DNA of 64,000 nucleotides from Sandaracinus amylolyticus (GTDB lineage: Bacteria > Myxococcota_A > Polyangia > Polyangiales > Sandaracinaceae), in NCBI RefSeq assembly GCF_000737325.1, contig NZ_CP011125.1, forward strand, positions 6,076,001 to 6,140,000. The letters are read 5' to 3'. Made by a program: the position numbers and the translations under genes. Below are positions 41,237-50,006 of this stretch, piece by piece (within the stretch, counting starts at the first letter, position 1; every line of letters begins with the position of its first letter). The notes under the pieces were generated by a model. That model was not told where the DNA came from. It saw only the letters and a program-made list of their open reading frames with translations, and searched no databases.

Positions 41237-43657
41237 ATGGAGAACCAGCTCGAACCGAACGACGACCTGCCGGCGCTTCCGAATGTCCCTGCGACGGACG
41301 ACGCGCTGGACAAGGCGAACCGGCAGGTCGCCGGTCTGGACGACGACCAGGTCGTCAAGAAGATCGGAACGCGTACCTCGATGTTCGGCCGCGTCGTCAC
41401 GCTGCTGCTGATCGTCGGCGTGCTCGGCCTCGGGGGCGCTTGGTACGTGCGCGACCAGGCGTATCAGGCGCGCTGGGCCGCGTACGACGCCGCGCAGGAC
41501 ACCGGCGACCAGGCGCAGTTCCTCCGGCTGATCCGCGAAGAGCTGCCGCGCGCGCAGTTCGACGACGTGCGCATGCGGATCATGCAGAAGATGGGTCAGT
41601 ACCGCGACGCCGAGTCGGTGCCGGTGCTGATCCCCTTCCTCGACCAGGAAGGACGCATGCGCGCCCACGCCGCGCGCGCCCTCGCCGAGATCGGCTCGCC
41701 CGCCGCGGACAGCGCGAAGCCGCACCTGCTGCGCGTGCTCCCGCAGACCGACGACCGCGACCGCGCCCCGGTGGTGTGGGCGCTCGCGGTGCTCAACGAG
41801 CCCGCGGCCGCCGACGCGATCATCGCGGAGTTCGAGAACGGCCGCCTCCAGCACCAGCGCCACCCCGCGTTCGACCCGCGCATCGTGGTGAACGCGGTCG
41901 GCGTGCAGCGCCTCTCGGCGCCCGAGCTCACCGGCCACGAGTCGGTCGCGGTGCGCACGCTCGTCGCGCAGGCGCTCTCCGAGGCGGGCACGCCCGACGT
42001 CATCGACCCGCTCTCGCGCATGATCCTCGACGCGCAGAACACCGGCGAAGAGGGCCACAACGTGCTGCGCATCGCGGCCGCGGGCCTCGGGCGCATCGGT
42101 GATCCGCGCGCCGCGACGCCGCTCTTCCAGCTGATGCAGCGCGACCCCGCGATGCGCGTCGCGGTGCTCGAGGCGCTCCGTCGCTCGACCGGCGCGCGCG
42201 GCCTGACCGTGCTCCTCGGCTCGGCGGGTGACGCGGCGACCAAGCGCGACCTCGTGGTGATGCTGCGCGCGACCCACGATCCGGCCGCGGCCGACGCGCT
42301 CGCGGGCATGCTCGCGAGCGAGGACGAGATGACGCGCACCGAGGCGGCCCACGGCCTCGCCGAGCTCGGCGACGTGCGCGCGGCCCCGGCGCTCCTGGCG
42401 ATCGCCCAGGCCACCCCGGCCGACGCGGGCCGCAACGCGCTCGACGCGATGCTGAGCCTCGAGATCCCCGCGGAGATCGCGTCGCAGCTCGTCCCGATGC
42501 TCTCGAACGACGCGTTCCTCAACCGCCGCTCGTCGGTGATGCGCGTCCTCGGCCGCGCGCGCTCGCGCGACGCGGAGACCGCGCTGGTGCGCAACCTCGA
42601 GGGCGACGACATCGCGTCGGCCGCGCTCGCGCTCGCCGACATGGGCTCGGACGCCGGCTACACGGCGCTCATGCGGATCGTCCCGCGCGGTCGCGATCAG
42701 GACTTCGCGCAGTACATGGGCATGGCGGGCGTGCCGCTCCAGCGCGAGTACGACAACCGCACCGCGGCGGTGCGCGCGATCGGCCGCTACGGCCGCGTCG
42801 ACGCGGCCGAGGCGATGATGACGATCATCGAGGACCCGCAGGACGACATCCGCCTCCGCAACGACGCGGGCCTCGCGCTCGGCGCGATCGCGGACGACGC
42901 GGTGCTCCAGCAGGTGCTCGCGAAGGTGCAGCAGACCGACCTCGACGAGGCGGCGCGCCGCTACTACCTCGGCGCGCTCTGGCAGCGCCCGAGCCGTGCG
43001 ATGTCGAGCGCGCTGCTCGATCTCATCGCGAGCCCGGCGACCCCGCCGGACGTCCGCAGCCCGGCCGCGGTCGCGGTGGGCTACGCGGCGGATCCCGCGA
43101 ACGACGCGCGCCTCGTCCAGATGCTCGAGTCGGATCAGACGCGCGTCGCCGCGGCGCTCGCGATCGCGCTCGGCGGCAGCGACGAGGCGGCGAACGCGCT
43201 CGTCACGCGCCTCCAGGGCGACGCGGATCTGCGCCAGGTCCTGCAGGACGCGCTGATGAACGAGACGAACGACTGGTTCAATCTCATCACCAGCGACCTC
43301 TGGGACTCGGGCCAGGTCATGCGCCGCATCCGCGTCGCGCGGATCCTCAACGAGGGCGGCCAGGGCTTCGCGTGGGTGCCGCTCATGTCGCGCCTGCGCA
43401 GCGGCTGGGAGGGCACGCACGGCCTGAGCGGGCGTGACGTGCGCAACCGCTTCTTCGCGATGCTGCGCGGCGACGACGCGGACCAGCGCCTGCTCGCGGC
43501 GCGCCTGCTCGGCGACATGCAGGAGACCGGTCTGCTCATGGCGGCGCGCGACCAGGGCGGCAACGGCGCCGAGGAAGCGCGCAACGTGCTCTTCGAGCTG
43601 AACCGCCCGCAGACCGAGGGCGACGAGGGCGCGGAGGACGACGAGATCGAGGGGTAA
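41237..43657 (+). CDS. membrane-anchored HEAT-repeat protein
   Basis: An 806-residue protein with a short acidic cytoplasmic N-terminus and one membrane anchor (VVTLLLIVGVLGLGGAWYV, ~residues 50-68). Over 600 residues of HEAT/PBS-lyase-like helical repeats follow. Repeat signatures recur about every 30-40 residues: RAHAARALAEIGSPAA, RTEAAHGLAELGDVRA, LRNDAGLALGAIADDA and RVAAALAIALGGSDEA. These solenoids form protein-binding scaffolds, here placed outside the cytoplasmic membrane. ATG 41237 was chosen; a GTG nine bases earlier is possible. The C-terminus is acidic (EGDEGAEDDEIEG). Confidence 0.88.
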   Translation: MENQLEPNDDLPALPNVPATDDALDKANRQVAGLDDDQVVKKIGTRTSMFGRVVTLLLIVGVLGLGGAWYVRDQAYQARWAAYDAAQDTGDQAQFLRLIREELPRAQFDDVRMRIMQKMGQYRDAESVPVLIPFLDQEGRMRAHAARALAEIGSPAADSAKPHLLRVLPQTDDRDRAPVVWALAVLNEPAAADAIIAEFENGRLQHQRHPAFDPRIVVNAVGVQRLSAPELTGHESVAVRTLVAQALSEAGTPDVIDPLSRMILDAQNTGEEGHNVLRIAAAGLGRIGDPRAATPLFQLMQRDPAMRVAVLEALRRSTGARGLTVLLGSAGDAATKRDLVVMLRATHDPAAADALAGMLASEDEMTRTEAAHGLAELGDVRAAPALLAIAQATPADAGRNALDAMLSLEIPAEIASQLVPMLSNDAFLNRRSSVMRVLGRARSRDAETALVRNLEGDDIASAALALADMGSDAGYTALMRIVPRGRDQDFAQYMGMAGVPLQREYDNRTAAVRAIGRYGRVDAAEAMMTIIEDPQDDIRLRNDAGLALGAIADDAVLQQVLAKVQQTDLDEAARRYYLGALWQRPSRAMSSALLDLIASPATPPDVRSPAAVAVGYAADPANDARLVQMLESDQTRVAAALAIALGGSDEAANALVTRLQGDADLRQVLQDALMNETNDWFNLITSDLWDSGQVMRRIRVARILNEGGQGFAWVPLMSRLRSGWEGTHGLSGRDVRNRFFAMLRGDDADQRLLAARLLGDMQETGLLMAARDQGGNGAEEARNVLFELNRPQTEGDEGAEDDEIEG

Positions 43658-43683
43658 GAGACTCTTCGATCGGCACCCGCGAC

Positions 43684-43723
43684 GGGGCGAGCGCGAGAGC
43701 GTTCGCCCCGTTTGCGTTCCGTC
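43684..43723 (+). terminator. hairpin terminator after the HEAT-repeat gene
   Basis: GGGGCGA (43684-43690) pairs with TCGCCCC, and GCG/CGT extends the stem inside. It is followed by GTTTGCGTTCCGTC, the same 14-base tail seen after the rpmG hairpin. Confidence 0.75.
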
Positions 43724-43730
43724 GTCGTGC

Positions 43731-43870
43731 CCCCCGGGTCCGAGGTCGCCCCACCCGGCCTCGAGCGCTCGCGCCCCCGGCTCGAGCACCTGCGCCCCCC
43801 GGCTCGGCGGGTATCACCCCCCGGCTCCGAGATATCACCCCCTACCCTCGGCGAGAGGCGCCCCCGCGTC
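43731..43870. repeat. degenerate C-rich repeat array, ~21-24 bp units
   Basis: Five to six irregular units share a core of CCCCCGGCTC or CCCCGGCC followed by GAG- or GTATCA-type sequence. They occur between the HEAT-gene terminator and the PLP enzyme gene. Two adjacent units read TATCACCCCC. The unit length drifts, so copies are old. The remaining part of the 403-bp gap (43871-44060) shows nothing recognisable. Confidence 0.5.
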
Positions 43871-44060
43871 CGACGACGTGTCGACCACCCCCCGACGCGG
43901 TCGGTCCCCGCGGGACCGTGATCGATCGAGCCGGGGCACGGAGCATCGGAGCGAGGGCGCCGATCCTCCGACGCGATTCGCGCAGCGCGCGACGCGGGAC
44001 GACGAGCGCGCGAGCCGCGCCGCGCGATCCGAGACGCGGGGGAGCGAGCTCGGCAGGCCC

Positions 44061-45269
44061 TCAGGCGGTCTGATCGAGGGCCCTCAGCACGTCCGCGACG
44101 AGCTCGTCGGTGTCCTCGATGCCGACGGCGTAGCGCACGAGGTCGTCGCTGATGCCCACGGCCTCGCGCTGCTCGGTCGAGAGCTCGAAGTAGCTCATCA
44201 GCGCGGGCTGCTCGATCAGCGACTCCACGCCGCCGAGGCTCGGCGCGATGCGCGGGATGCGGCACGCGTCGACGAAGCGCCCGACGCTCGCGAGATCGCC
44301 CTTCACCGCGAACGTCACCACGCCGCCGAAGCCCGTCATGAGCTCTTTCGCGACCGCGTGGTGCGGATGCGACGCGAGCCCCGGATACCAGACGCGCCGC
44401 ACCCGCGGGTGACCCTCGAGCGCCTGCGCCAGCGCGAGCGCGCTCGCGTTCTGCTGCTTCACGCGCACCGCGAGCGTCTTGATGCCGCGATGCACGAGGT
44501 ACGCGGCGTGGGGATCGAGCACGCCGCCGAGCACGTGCCGCAGATCGCGCACCAGCGACACGAGCCCGTTCGGCCCCGCGACGACGCCCGCGAGCACGTC
44601 GTTGTGCCCGCTCAGGTACTTGGTCGCGCTGTGCACGACGAGATCGATCCCGTGCTCCGCGGGGCGCAGGTTCACCGGCGTCGCGAAGGTCGCGTCGATC
44701 ATCGTGCGGATGCGTCGCTCGCGGCAGATCGCGGCGACGCGGCGCAGGTCGACCACGTTGTTGTACGGGTTCGTCGGCGCTTCGCTGATGACGAGGCGCG
44801 TCTGCGGGGTGAGCGCGGCCTGCATCGCGTCGACGTCGGCGGGTGGGACGAGCGTGCTCGTGACGCCGAAGCGATCGAGGAACGACGTCACGAACTGGCG
44901 CGTGCGGCGGTAGCAGTCCGAGAAGAGCACGACGTGCGAGCCGCTCTTCACGAGCGCGAGGATCGCCGTGGTGACCGCGGACATGCCGCTCGAGAACGCG
45001 ACCGCGTCGTCGGTGCCCTCGAGCGCCGCCATCTTCTGCTCGAGCGTGCGGACCGTCGGGTTCCCGTAGCGCCCGTACTCCTCGCGCTCGACCTTGCCCT
45101 CCATGTACTCGACGAGCGCGCTCGTGCTCGCGAACGTGTACGTGGCGGTCTGGACGATCGGCTCGGCGAGCGAGTCGCTCGCGCGATCGCGGGGCTCGCC
45201 GCCGTGCACGGCGCGCGTCTCCGGCGTCCGCCCGGGCTCCTGCTTCTTGGACTGCTGGTCGGAAGACAT
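44061..45269 (-). CDS. Cys/Met-metabolism PLP-dependent enzyme (cystathionine gamma-synthase/lyase family)
   Basis: A 402-residue fold-type I PLP enzyme. Family signatures are EEYGRYGNPTVRTLE (residues ~61-75), AFSSGMSAVTTAILAL (phosphate site), EAPTNPYNNVVDL and the Schiff-base lysine in HSATKYLSGHNDVLAG. SLGGVESLIEQPALMSY is near the C-terminus. Such enzymes act as cystathionine gamma-synthase, cystathionine gamma-lyase or methionine gamma-lyase; sequence alone does not settle which. It is a lone gene on this strand, divergent from the DUF3634-like gene. Confidence 0.9.
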   Translation of the reverse strand: MSSDQQSKKQEPGRTPETRAVHGGEPRDRASDSLAEPIVQTATYTFASTSALVEYMEGKVEREEYGRYGNPTVRTLEQKMAALEGTDDAVAFSSGMSAVTTAILALVKSGSHVVLFSDCYRRTRQFVTSFLDRFGVTSTLVPPADVDAMQAALTPQTRLVISEAPTNPYNNVVDLRRVAAICRERRIRTMIDATFATPVNLRPAEHGIDLVVHSATKYLSGHNDVLAGVVAGPNGLVSLVRDLRHVLGGVLDPHAAYLVHRGIKTLAVRVKQQNASALALAQALEGHPRVRRVWYPGLASHPHHAVAKELMTGFGGVVTFAVKGDLASVGRFVDACRIPRIAPSLGGVESLIEQPALMSYFELSTEQREAVGISDDLVRYAVGIEDTDELVADVLRALDQTA

Positions 45270-45331
45270 GATGGGGGCGCAGTGTAGCGCTCGCGTTGCT
45301 GCACTGCGTCGAGGTTCTCGGGGAACGACGC

Positions 45332-45754
45332 GTGACGGATTCGTCGTATACCGGGCCCGTGCTCGACCCGATCGTGATCCTCGTCGTGCTCCTCGTCGCG
45401 GTCGGCGCGTACGTGCTCTGGCGCGCGAACGAGATCTTCTGCCTGTCGGTGCGCGATGGACGCGTGCTAGTGGTGCGCGGACGCATCCCGCCCGCGCTGC
45501 TCCACGGCATCGAGGACGTCGTGCGTCGCACCGGAACGCGCCGCGCGACGATCCGCGCGGTCGCGGGCCAGCACCACGCGCGGCTCGTGTTGAGCGGCAC
45601 CGACGACGGCACCGCGCAGCGCCTGCGCAACGTGTTCGGGACGCACCCGATCCAGAAGCTCCGCGGCGCGAAGCTCCCCGAGGCGCGCAACCTCGGTCAG
45701 GTCCTCGGCATCGCGTGGCTCGCGTGGCTGCTGGTGGATCGCGGCCGCGGCTGA
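45332..45754 (+). CDS. DUF3634-like small membrane protein
   Basis: A 140-residue protein with one N-terminal membrane helix (DPIVILVVLLVAVGAYVLW). A short soluble domain starts LSVRDGRVLVVRGRIPPALLHGIEDV, the pattern of DUF3634-type proteins. A second weakly hydrophobic stretch (LGIAWLAWLLV) closes the protein. GTG 45332 behind GGGGAA was preferred; a TTG at 45296 or a GTG at 45359 are alternatives. Function is unknown. It converges end-to-end with the next gene. Confidence 0.65.
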   Translation: MTDSSYTGPVLDPIVILVVLLVAVGAYVLWRANEIFCLSVRDGRVLVVRGRIPPALLHGIEDVVRRTGTRRATIRAVAGQHHARLVLSGTDDGTAQRLRNVFGTHPIQKLRGAKLPEARNLGQVLGIAWLAWLLVDRGRG

Positions 45755-46252
45755 CTAGACACCGAGGTGCAGGAGGTAGCCGGGCGCGCGCGTCGCCCAG
45801 AGGCAGTCCTCCGCGAGCCGCTCGAACGCGGCGATCAAGTCCGCGCGCGCCACGCGCTCGACGTGGTCTCCGAGCGAGTGCTCGCGGCCGTCGTCGTCGA
45901 TCCAGTGCTCCTCGCCGAGGCGAACATCGAGCACGGGCGGACCGTCGTCGTCGCGGTAGCGCCGCGCGAGCGACCTGAACACGTCGTGCGCGACCCGCGC
46001 GCCATCGCCGCGGATGACCGACCATCCGGTCCACGCGAGGCCGCGGTGGATCTCCCGGGTCGGCCACACACACGGGATGGCGGAGAGCTCCGCGGACCAC
46101 GCGTGGAGCAGGTCGTCCTCGATCGAGACCCGCGCGCGCTGAGAGGCGCCGACGAGCTCTCGCACCGCGAGCTCGTACGGCCGCTCGCGGTCGACCCGAT
46201 GGAAGTCGTGCCACGCGCTGCCGTGCCCGAGGGCGATGCGCTGCGCGCTCAC
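45755..46252 (-). CDS. conserved-looking protein of unknown function
   Basis: About 165 residues from a GTG start (MSAQRIALGHGSAWHDFHR). A TTG 36 bases upstream would extend it, but it falls inside the palindrome at 46279-46296. The protein is soluble, rich in Arg/Asp/Trp, with segments such as YELAVRELVGASQRARVS and DVRLGEEHWIDDDGREHSLG. I recognise no family. It lies between the DUF3634-like gene and the nuo cluster, on the nuo strand but beyond a hairpin, so it is probably not part of the nuo operon. Confidence 0.5.
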   Translation of the reverse strand: MSAQRIALGHGSAWHDFHRVDRERPYELAVRELVGASQRARVSIEDDLLHAWSAELSAIPCVWPTREIHRGLAWTGWSVIRGDGARVAHDVFRSLARRYRDDDGPPVLDVRLGEEHWIDDDGREHSLGDHVERVARADLIAAFERLAEDCLWATRAPGYLLHLGV

Positions 46253-46325
46253 GAGCGGGATTGGGCCAGCGCGAAGCGCCACCCGCAAGCGGGTGGGGAC
46301 CCGCGCGCAGCTCGAGGGGTCGAGA

Positions 46326-46346
46326 GGGGAGGCGCGCAGCCTCCCC
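46326..46346 (-). terminator. hairpin at the end of the nuo operon
   Basis: GGGGAGGC (46326-46333) pairs with GCCTCCCC (46339-46346) around a 5-nt loop, 9 bp after the nuoI stop. A second perfect 8-bp palindrome with arms CCACCCGC and GCGGGTGG (46279-46296) follows. No T-run is seen. Confidence 0.6.
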
Positions 46347-46354
46347 CGGGAGAA

Positions 46355-46939
46355 TCAGTGCGCCTTTTCGCGGTCCAGGCCCGGGTGCGTCGGGTCGCCG
46401 GGCTCGTGGCGCGGGTTCGCGGTGACGTACGTCCCGTCCTTGCCCGGGATGCTCATCAGCGTCTCTTTGTCGAAGATGAAGTGCTCGCGCTTCCACGACG
46501 CCGGCACGTGCGTGCCGGTGTCCATGCGGATCGCGTCGCACGGGCACGCCTCGACGCAGAACCCGCAGAAGATGCAGCGCAGCTCGTCGATCACGAACAC
46601 GCGCGGGTAGCGCTCGTAGCCGTGGCGCGGATCGTCCGCCTCGTACTCGGCGGGCTCGATGTAGATGCACTGCGCCGGGCACGCCGTGCTGCAGCACAGG
46701 CACGCGACGCAGCGCGGCGAGCCGTCCGCGCGGTGGGTGAGCCGGTGCACGCCGCGGAAGCGCTCCGGGTAGTCGCGGCTCTCCTCGGGGTAGCGGATCG
46801 TCGCGGTCTTCCGGTTCTCGGCGGGGCCGATCGTGTTCTGGAAGAAGCGCTTGAAGGTGACGCCGAGGCCCTTCACCGCCTCGACGACGTAGCTCTGGTC
46901 CGCGACGGTGCGTCCGGGCTTCTTGATCGCGTAGGCCAT
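46355..46939 (-). CDS. nuoI: NADH-quinone oxidoreductase subunit I
   Basis: A 194-residue ferredoxin-like subunit of complex I carrying clusters N6a and N6b, relaying electrons to NuoB. Both [4Fe-4S] motifs are complete: CVACLCCSTACP (residues ~77-88) and CIFCGFCVEACP (~121-132). Typical blocks are RFRGVHRL and RYPRVFVIDELRC. The C-terminal ~45 residues extend past the second cluster. It is the last gene of the nuo operon, 4 bp after nuoH. Confidence 0.96.
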   Translation of the reverse strand: MAYAIKKPGRTVADQSYVVEAVKGLGVTFKRFFQNTIGPAENRKTATIRYPEESRDYPERFRGVHRLTHRADGSPRCVACLCCSTACPAQCIYIEPAEYEADDPRHGYERYPRVFVIDELRCIFCGFCVEACPCDAIRMDTGTHVPASWKREHFIFDKETLMSIPGKDGTYVTANPRHEPGDPTHPGLDREKAH

Positions 46940-46943
46940 CGAA

Positions 46944-48356
46944 TCACCAACCCATCTGCTGGAACAGCAGCACGAAGATGCCGGTCACGAGGATGTTCAG
47001 CAGCGAGAGCGGCAGGATGAGCTTCCAGCAGAGGCTCATGATCTGGTCGTAGCGGAAGCGCGGCAGCGTCCAGCGCACCTGGATGCTGATCAGCGCGAGC
47101 ACCATGACCTTCGTCAGGAACGCGACGACCTGCAGGATGATGATGAACAGGTGCGAGTTCGCGACGTTGCTGACGACCGCGAAGTCCGTCCCGCTCAGAT
47201 CGAAGCGGTAGCCGAACGCCTCCCAGCCCGCGCGGGTCAGGAACGGCACGTCCCAGCCGCCGAGGAAGACGACCGCGATGATCGCCGAGCTCACCGCGAC
47301 CTCGATGAACTCGCCCATCATGTACATCAGCCACTTGCCCGACGAGTACTCGAGGAAGTAGCCGGCGACGATCTCGCTCTCACCTTCGGGCGCGTCGAAC
47401 GGAACGCGCTTGTACTCCGCGATCGTCGCGGTGAAGAAGAGGACGAACGCGAGCGGGTTCACCAGCACGCCCCACACGTGCTCGCTCTGCCAGCGGATCA
47501 TGTCCGGCAGCATCAGCGAGTCGTAGAGCATGAACATCGGGACCAGCGAGAGGCCGAGCGTGACCTCGTAGCTGACCATCTGGCTCGCAGCGCGGAGGCC
47601 GCCGAGCAGCGCGTACTTGTTGTCGCTCGCGTAGCCCGCGATCGCCGCGCCGATGATGCCGGTGCCCGCGATCGCGAAGATGTAGAGGATGCCGATGTTG
47701 AGGTTCGCGACCTGGATGTCGATCGCGGTCCCGCCGATCGCGCCCTCCGCGGGCAGCTGATCGAGCAGGTAGTCGACGTAGATCGTCGGACCGAACGGGA
47801 TCACCGCCGCGGTCGCGAACGCCGGGACCATCGCGATGATCGGCGCGATCGAGTGGAGGAACTTGTCGCCGCGGGGCGGGACGATGTCCTCCTTGGTGAA
47901 CGCCTTGATCGCGTCGAAGAGCGCGTGCAGGCCGCCGAAGATCGTCAGGCGCCCATCGAAGAAGAGGAACGGGAGGATCTTCGCCGCGACGAGGTGGATG
48001 ACCGCGAGCGGGAAGAAGACGAGCATCAGCCCGCCCCACGTGTGCTCGATGCCGAACACCGGCTCGGTGAAGAGCACGTCCTGACCGTTGCCGGTCGCGA
48101 CCATCGCCAGGCTGATCGCGAACATCACGCCGCAGAGCGCCGCGACGACGTACGCGCCGAGCACCAGGTACGGGATCGCGTCGAGCAGCGCGCGCGGCAT
48201 CGGGAAGCCGCCCATGTACGGGCCGAGGCGATCCTGGAAGAACGCGCTCTGACGACGCTCCGCGAGCACCAGCACCGGCGCGAACAGCAGCAGCAGCACG
48301 CCGATGACGAACGCGATCTTCAGGATCGAAACGAGAACGAGCCAGCCGAGATCCAT
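46944..48356 (-). CDS. nuoH: NADH-quinone oxidoreductase subunit H, with a large internal insertion
   Basis: A 470-residue membrane subunit of complex I, which builds most of the quinone-binding cavity. Typical members are about 325-350 residues. The usual start (LAERRQSAFFQDRLGP, ~residues 31-46) and the following conserved GLHALFDAIKAFTKEDI (~142-158) are normally joined by only a few residues. Here about 90-95 residues intervene, with two or three hydrophobic segments (LVLGAYVVAALCGVMFAI and LMLVFFPLAVIHLVAAK). Later landmarks are intact: SDNKYALLGGLRAASQMVSYE, FDAPEGESEIVAGYFLEYSSGK and the last helices. It is 10 bp downstream of nuoG. Confidence 0.93.
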   Translation of the reverse strand: MDLGWLVLVSILKIAFVIGVLLLLFAPVLVLAERRQSAFFQDRLGPYMGGFPMPRALLDAIPYLVLGAYVVAALCGVMFAISLAMVATGNGQDVLFTEPVFGIEHTWGGLMLVFFPLAVIHLVAAKILPFLFFDGRLTIFGGLHALFDAIKAFTKEDIVPPRGDKFLHSIAPIIAMVPAFATAAVIPFGPTIYVDYLLDQLPAEGAIGGTAIDIQVANLNIGILYIFAIAGTGIIGAAIAGYASDNKYALLGGLRAASQMVSYEVTLGLSLVPMFMLYDSLMLPDMIRWQSEHVWGVLVNPLAFVLFFTATIAEYKRVPFDAPEGESEIVAGYFLEYSSGKWLMYMMGEFIEVAVSSAIIAVVFLGGWDVPFLTRAGWEAFGYRFDLSGTDFAVVSNVANSHLFIIILQVVAFLTKVMVLALISIQVRWTLPRFRYDQIMSLCWKLILPLSLLNILVTGIFVLLFQQMGW

Positions 48357-48366
48357 CGTCGTCCCC

Positions 48367-49962
48367 TCAGCTCGCAGCCGCCACGGCGGCCGTCGTCGCG
48401 GGCATCGCCGCGCGCACCTCGGGAAGCTTCGCGAACGCGATCTCGCGTCCCACGCGCTTGCCGATCTCGATCAGCGTCTCCCAGGCGCTCTTGATCCCGA
48501 GCGGCGCGTTCACCGCGCGCTGGAACTGCTGCGCCATGCCCTTCGCGTTCACGAAGGTTCCGCTCGCCTCGGCCGTCGTCGCGACCGGGACCACGACCGT
48601 CGCGACCTGCGTGAGCGGGCCGATGTTCGACGAGAGGTTCACGTGCGGGACGTTCGCGAGGCTCGCGAGCTGCTCGACGCTCTCGCCCGCCGCCCAGCCG
48701 AGCGAGAGGATCGCGTCGACCCTGCCCGCCGCGACGTCGGCCGCGAGATCCGCGGTGCTGCGCAGCTCGCCGCCGGCGACCGCCGTCGCGCCCGCGCGGT
48801 TCGGGTTCGGGTCGGGGTGCCGCAGGATCGCGTCGCCCTTCCACCCGCCGGGCACGCTCTCGGGCGAGAGCGCCGCGAGGTAGAGCGCGGTGCCGCCGAG
48901 GTGCTCGCGCCCGAGCTTGCCCAGCACGAAGTTGTCCTCGTTGGTGTGCTGCGCGCTGAACACCACCGCGAGGCGCTGCGACTTCTCGAGCACCTTCGCC
49001 GAGGCCTCGATCGCGACGTCGCGCGGCACCTCGACGACGCGGCCTTCCTGACGAACGCGCCCGGTGAGGATGCGATCCTCGTGGAAGCGCTTGTACGTCA
49101 TCATGCCCGCGTCGCACATCCAGAACTTGTTCACCTGCTCGTTGTCGCGCGGGCGCAGGCGATACACGCGCTGGTAACGAGGATCGTAGTCGACCCACGT
49201 GTTGCAGCCGGTCGCGCAGCCGTTGCAGACGCCGGGCGCGCTTCGCAGGAACCAGACGCGCGCCTTGAAGCGGAAGTCCTTGCTCGTCAGCGCGCCGACC
49301 GGACAGACGTGCTCGGTCATCAGCGTGTACGCGTGATCGAGCTCGCGGCCCGGCGAGACGGTGATCTCGTTCTTGTTGCCGCGCTCGCGCATGTCGAGCA
49401 CGTGGTCGCCCACGACCTCGTCGCAGAAGCGGATGCAGCGCGTGCACATGATGCAGCGCTCGGCGTCGTAGACGATCGTCGGACCGAAGCGCACCGCCTT
49501 CGGCTTGTGCACCGGCTCGGTGTCCTTGCGCTTCAGCTTCTTCTGGTGCGCGAGCCAGTAGTCCTGGAGCTTGCACTCACCGGCCTGATCGCAGATCGGG
49601 CAGTCGACCGGGTGATTGAGCAGGAGGAACTCCTGCACTGCGCCCTGCGCCTTCTCGACCGCCGCGCCCTTGCTCGCGACCTCCATGCCCTCCGTCACCT
49701 CGATCTGACAGGCGGGCTGGAGCTTGTTCTTCGTCGTCTCGACGTAGTCCTTCTTCTTCTCGTCCCACGCGAGGATCGGCAGCGCCATCGGGCGCGCGCT
49801 CTTGATCTCGACGAGGCACATGCGGCAGTTGGCCGCGATCGAGAGACCGGGGTGCCAGCAGTAGTGCGGGATCTCGACTCCCTTCTTCCACGCCGCCCGG
49901 ATGATCGTGTCTCCGGGCTCGAAGGGAATCTCCTGGCCATCGAGCTTGAACGTCGGCATCAC
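48367..49962 (-). CDS. nuoG: NADH-quinone oxidoreductase subunit G, short form
   Basis: A 531-residue iron-sulphur subunit of the complex I peripheral arm, much shorter than E. coli NuoG (about 900). The [2Fe-2S] domain has CWHPG...NCRMC...ACQIE. The His-ligated [4Fe-4S] motif is HPVDCPICDQAGEC (~104-117), followed by CIMCTRCIRFCDE with CPVGAL. An additional CNGCATGCNTW with a later Cys (WMCDAGM) matches the off-path N7 cluster found in only some bacteria. The molybdopterin-oxidoreductase-like domain is truncated. It follows nuoD directly, without nuoE or nuoF between. Confidence 0.93.
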   Translation of the reverse strand: MMPTFKLDGQEIPFEPGDTIIRAAWKKGVEIPHYCWHPGLSIAANCRMCLVEIKSARPMALPILAWDEKKKDYVETTKNKLQPACQIEVTEGMEVASKGAAVEKAQGAVQEFLLLNHPVDCPICDQAGECKLQDYWLAHQKKLKRKDTEPVHKPKAVRFGPTIVYDAERCIMCTRCIRFCDEVVGDHVLDMRERGNKNEITVSPGRELDHAYTLMTEHVCPVGALTSKDFRFKARVWFLRSAPGVCNGCATGCNTWVDYDPRYQRVYRLRPRDNEQVNKFWMCDAGMMTYKRFHEDRILTGRVRQEGRVVEVPRDVAIEASAKVLEKSQRLAVVFSAQHTNEDNFVLGKLGREHLGGTALYLAALSPESVPGGWKGDAILRHPDPNPNRAGATAVAGGELRSTADLAADVAAGRVDAILSLGWAAGESVEQLASLANVPHVNLSSNIGPLTQVATVVVPVATTAEASGTFVNAKGMAQQFQRAVNAPLGIKSAWETLIEIGKRVGREIAFAKLPEVRAAMPATTAAVAAAS

Positions 49963-50006
49963 CGCTCCCGAAGGGAAGGAAATCGTCTGTCAGCGACTCG
50001 CGTGCT

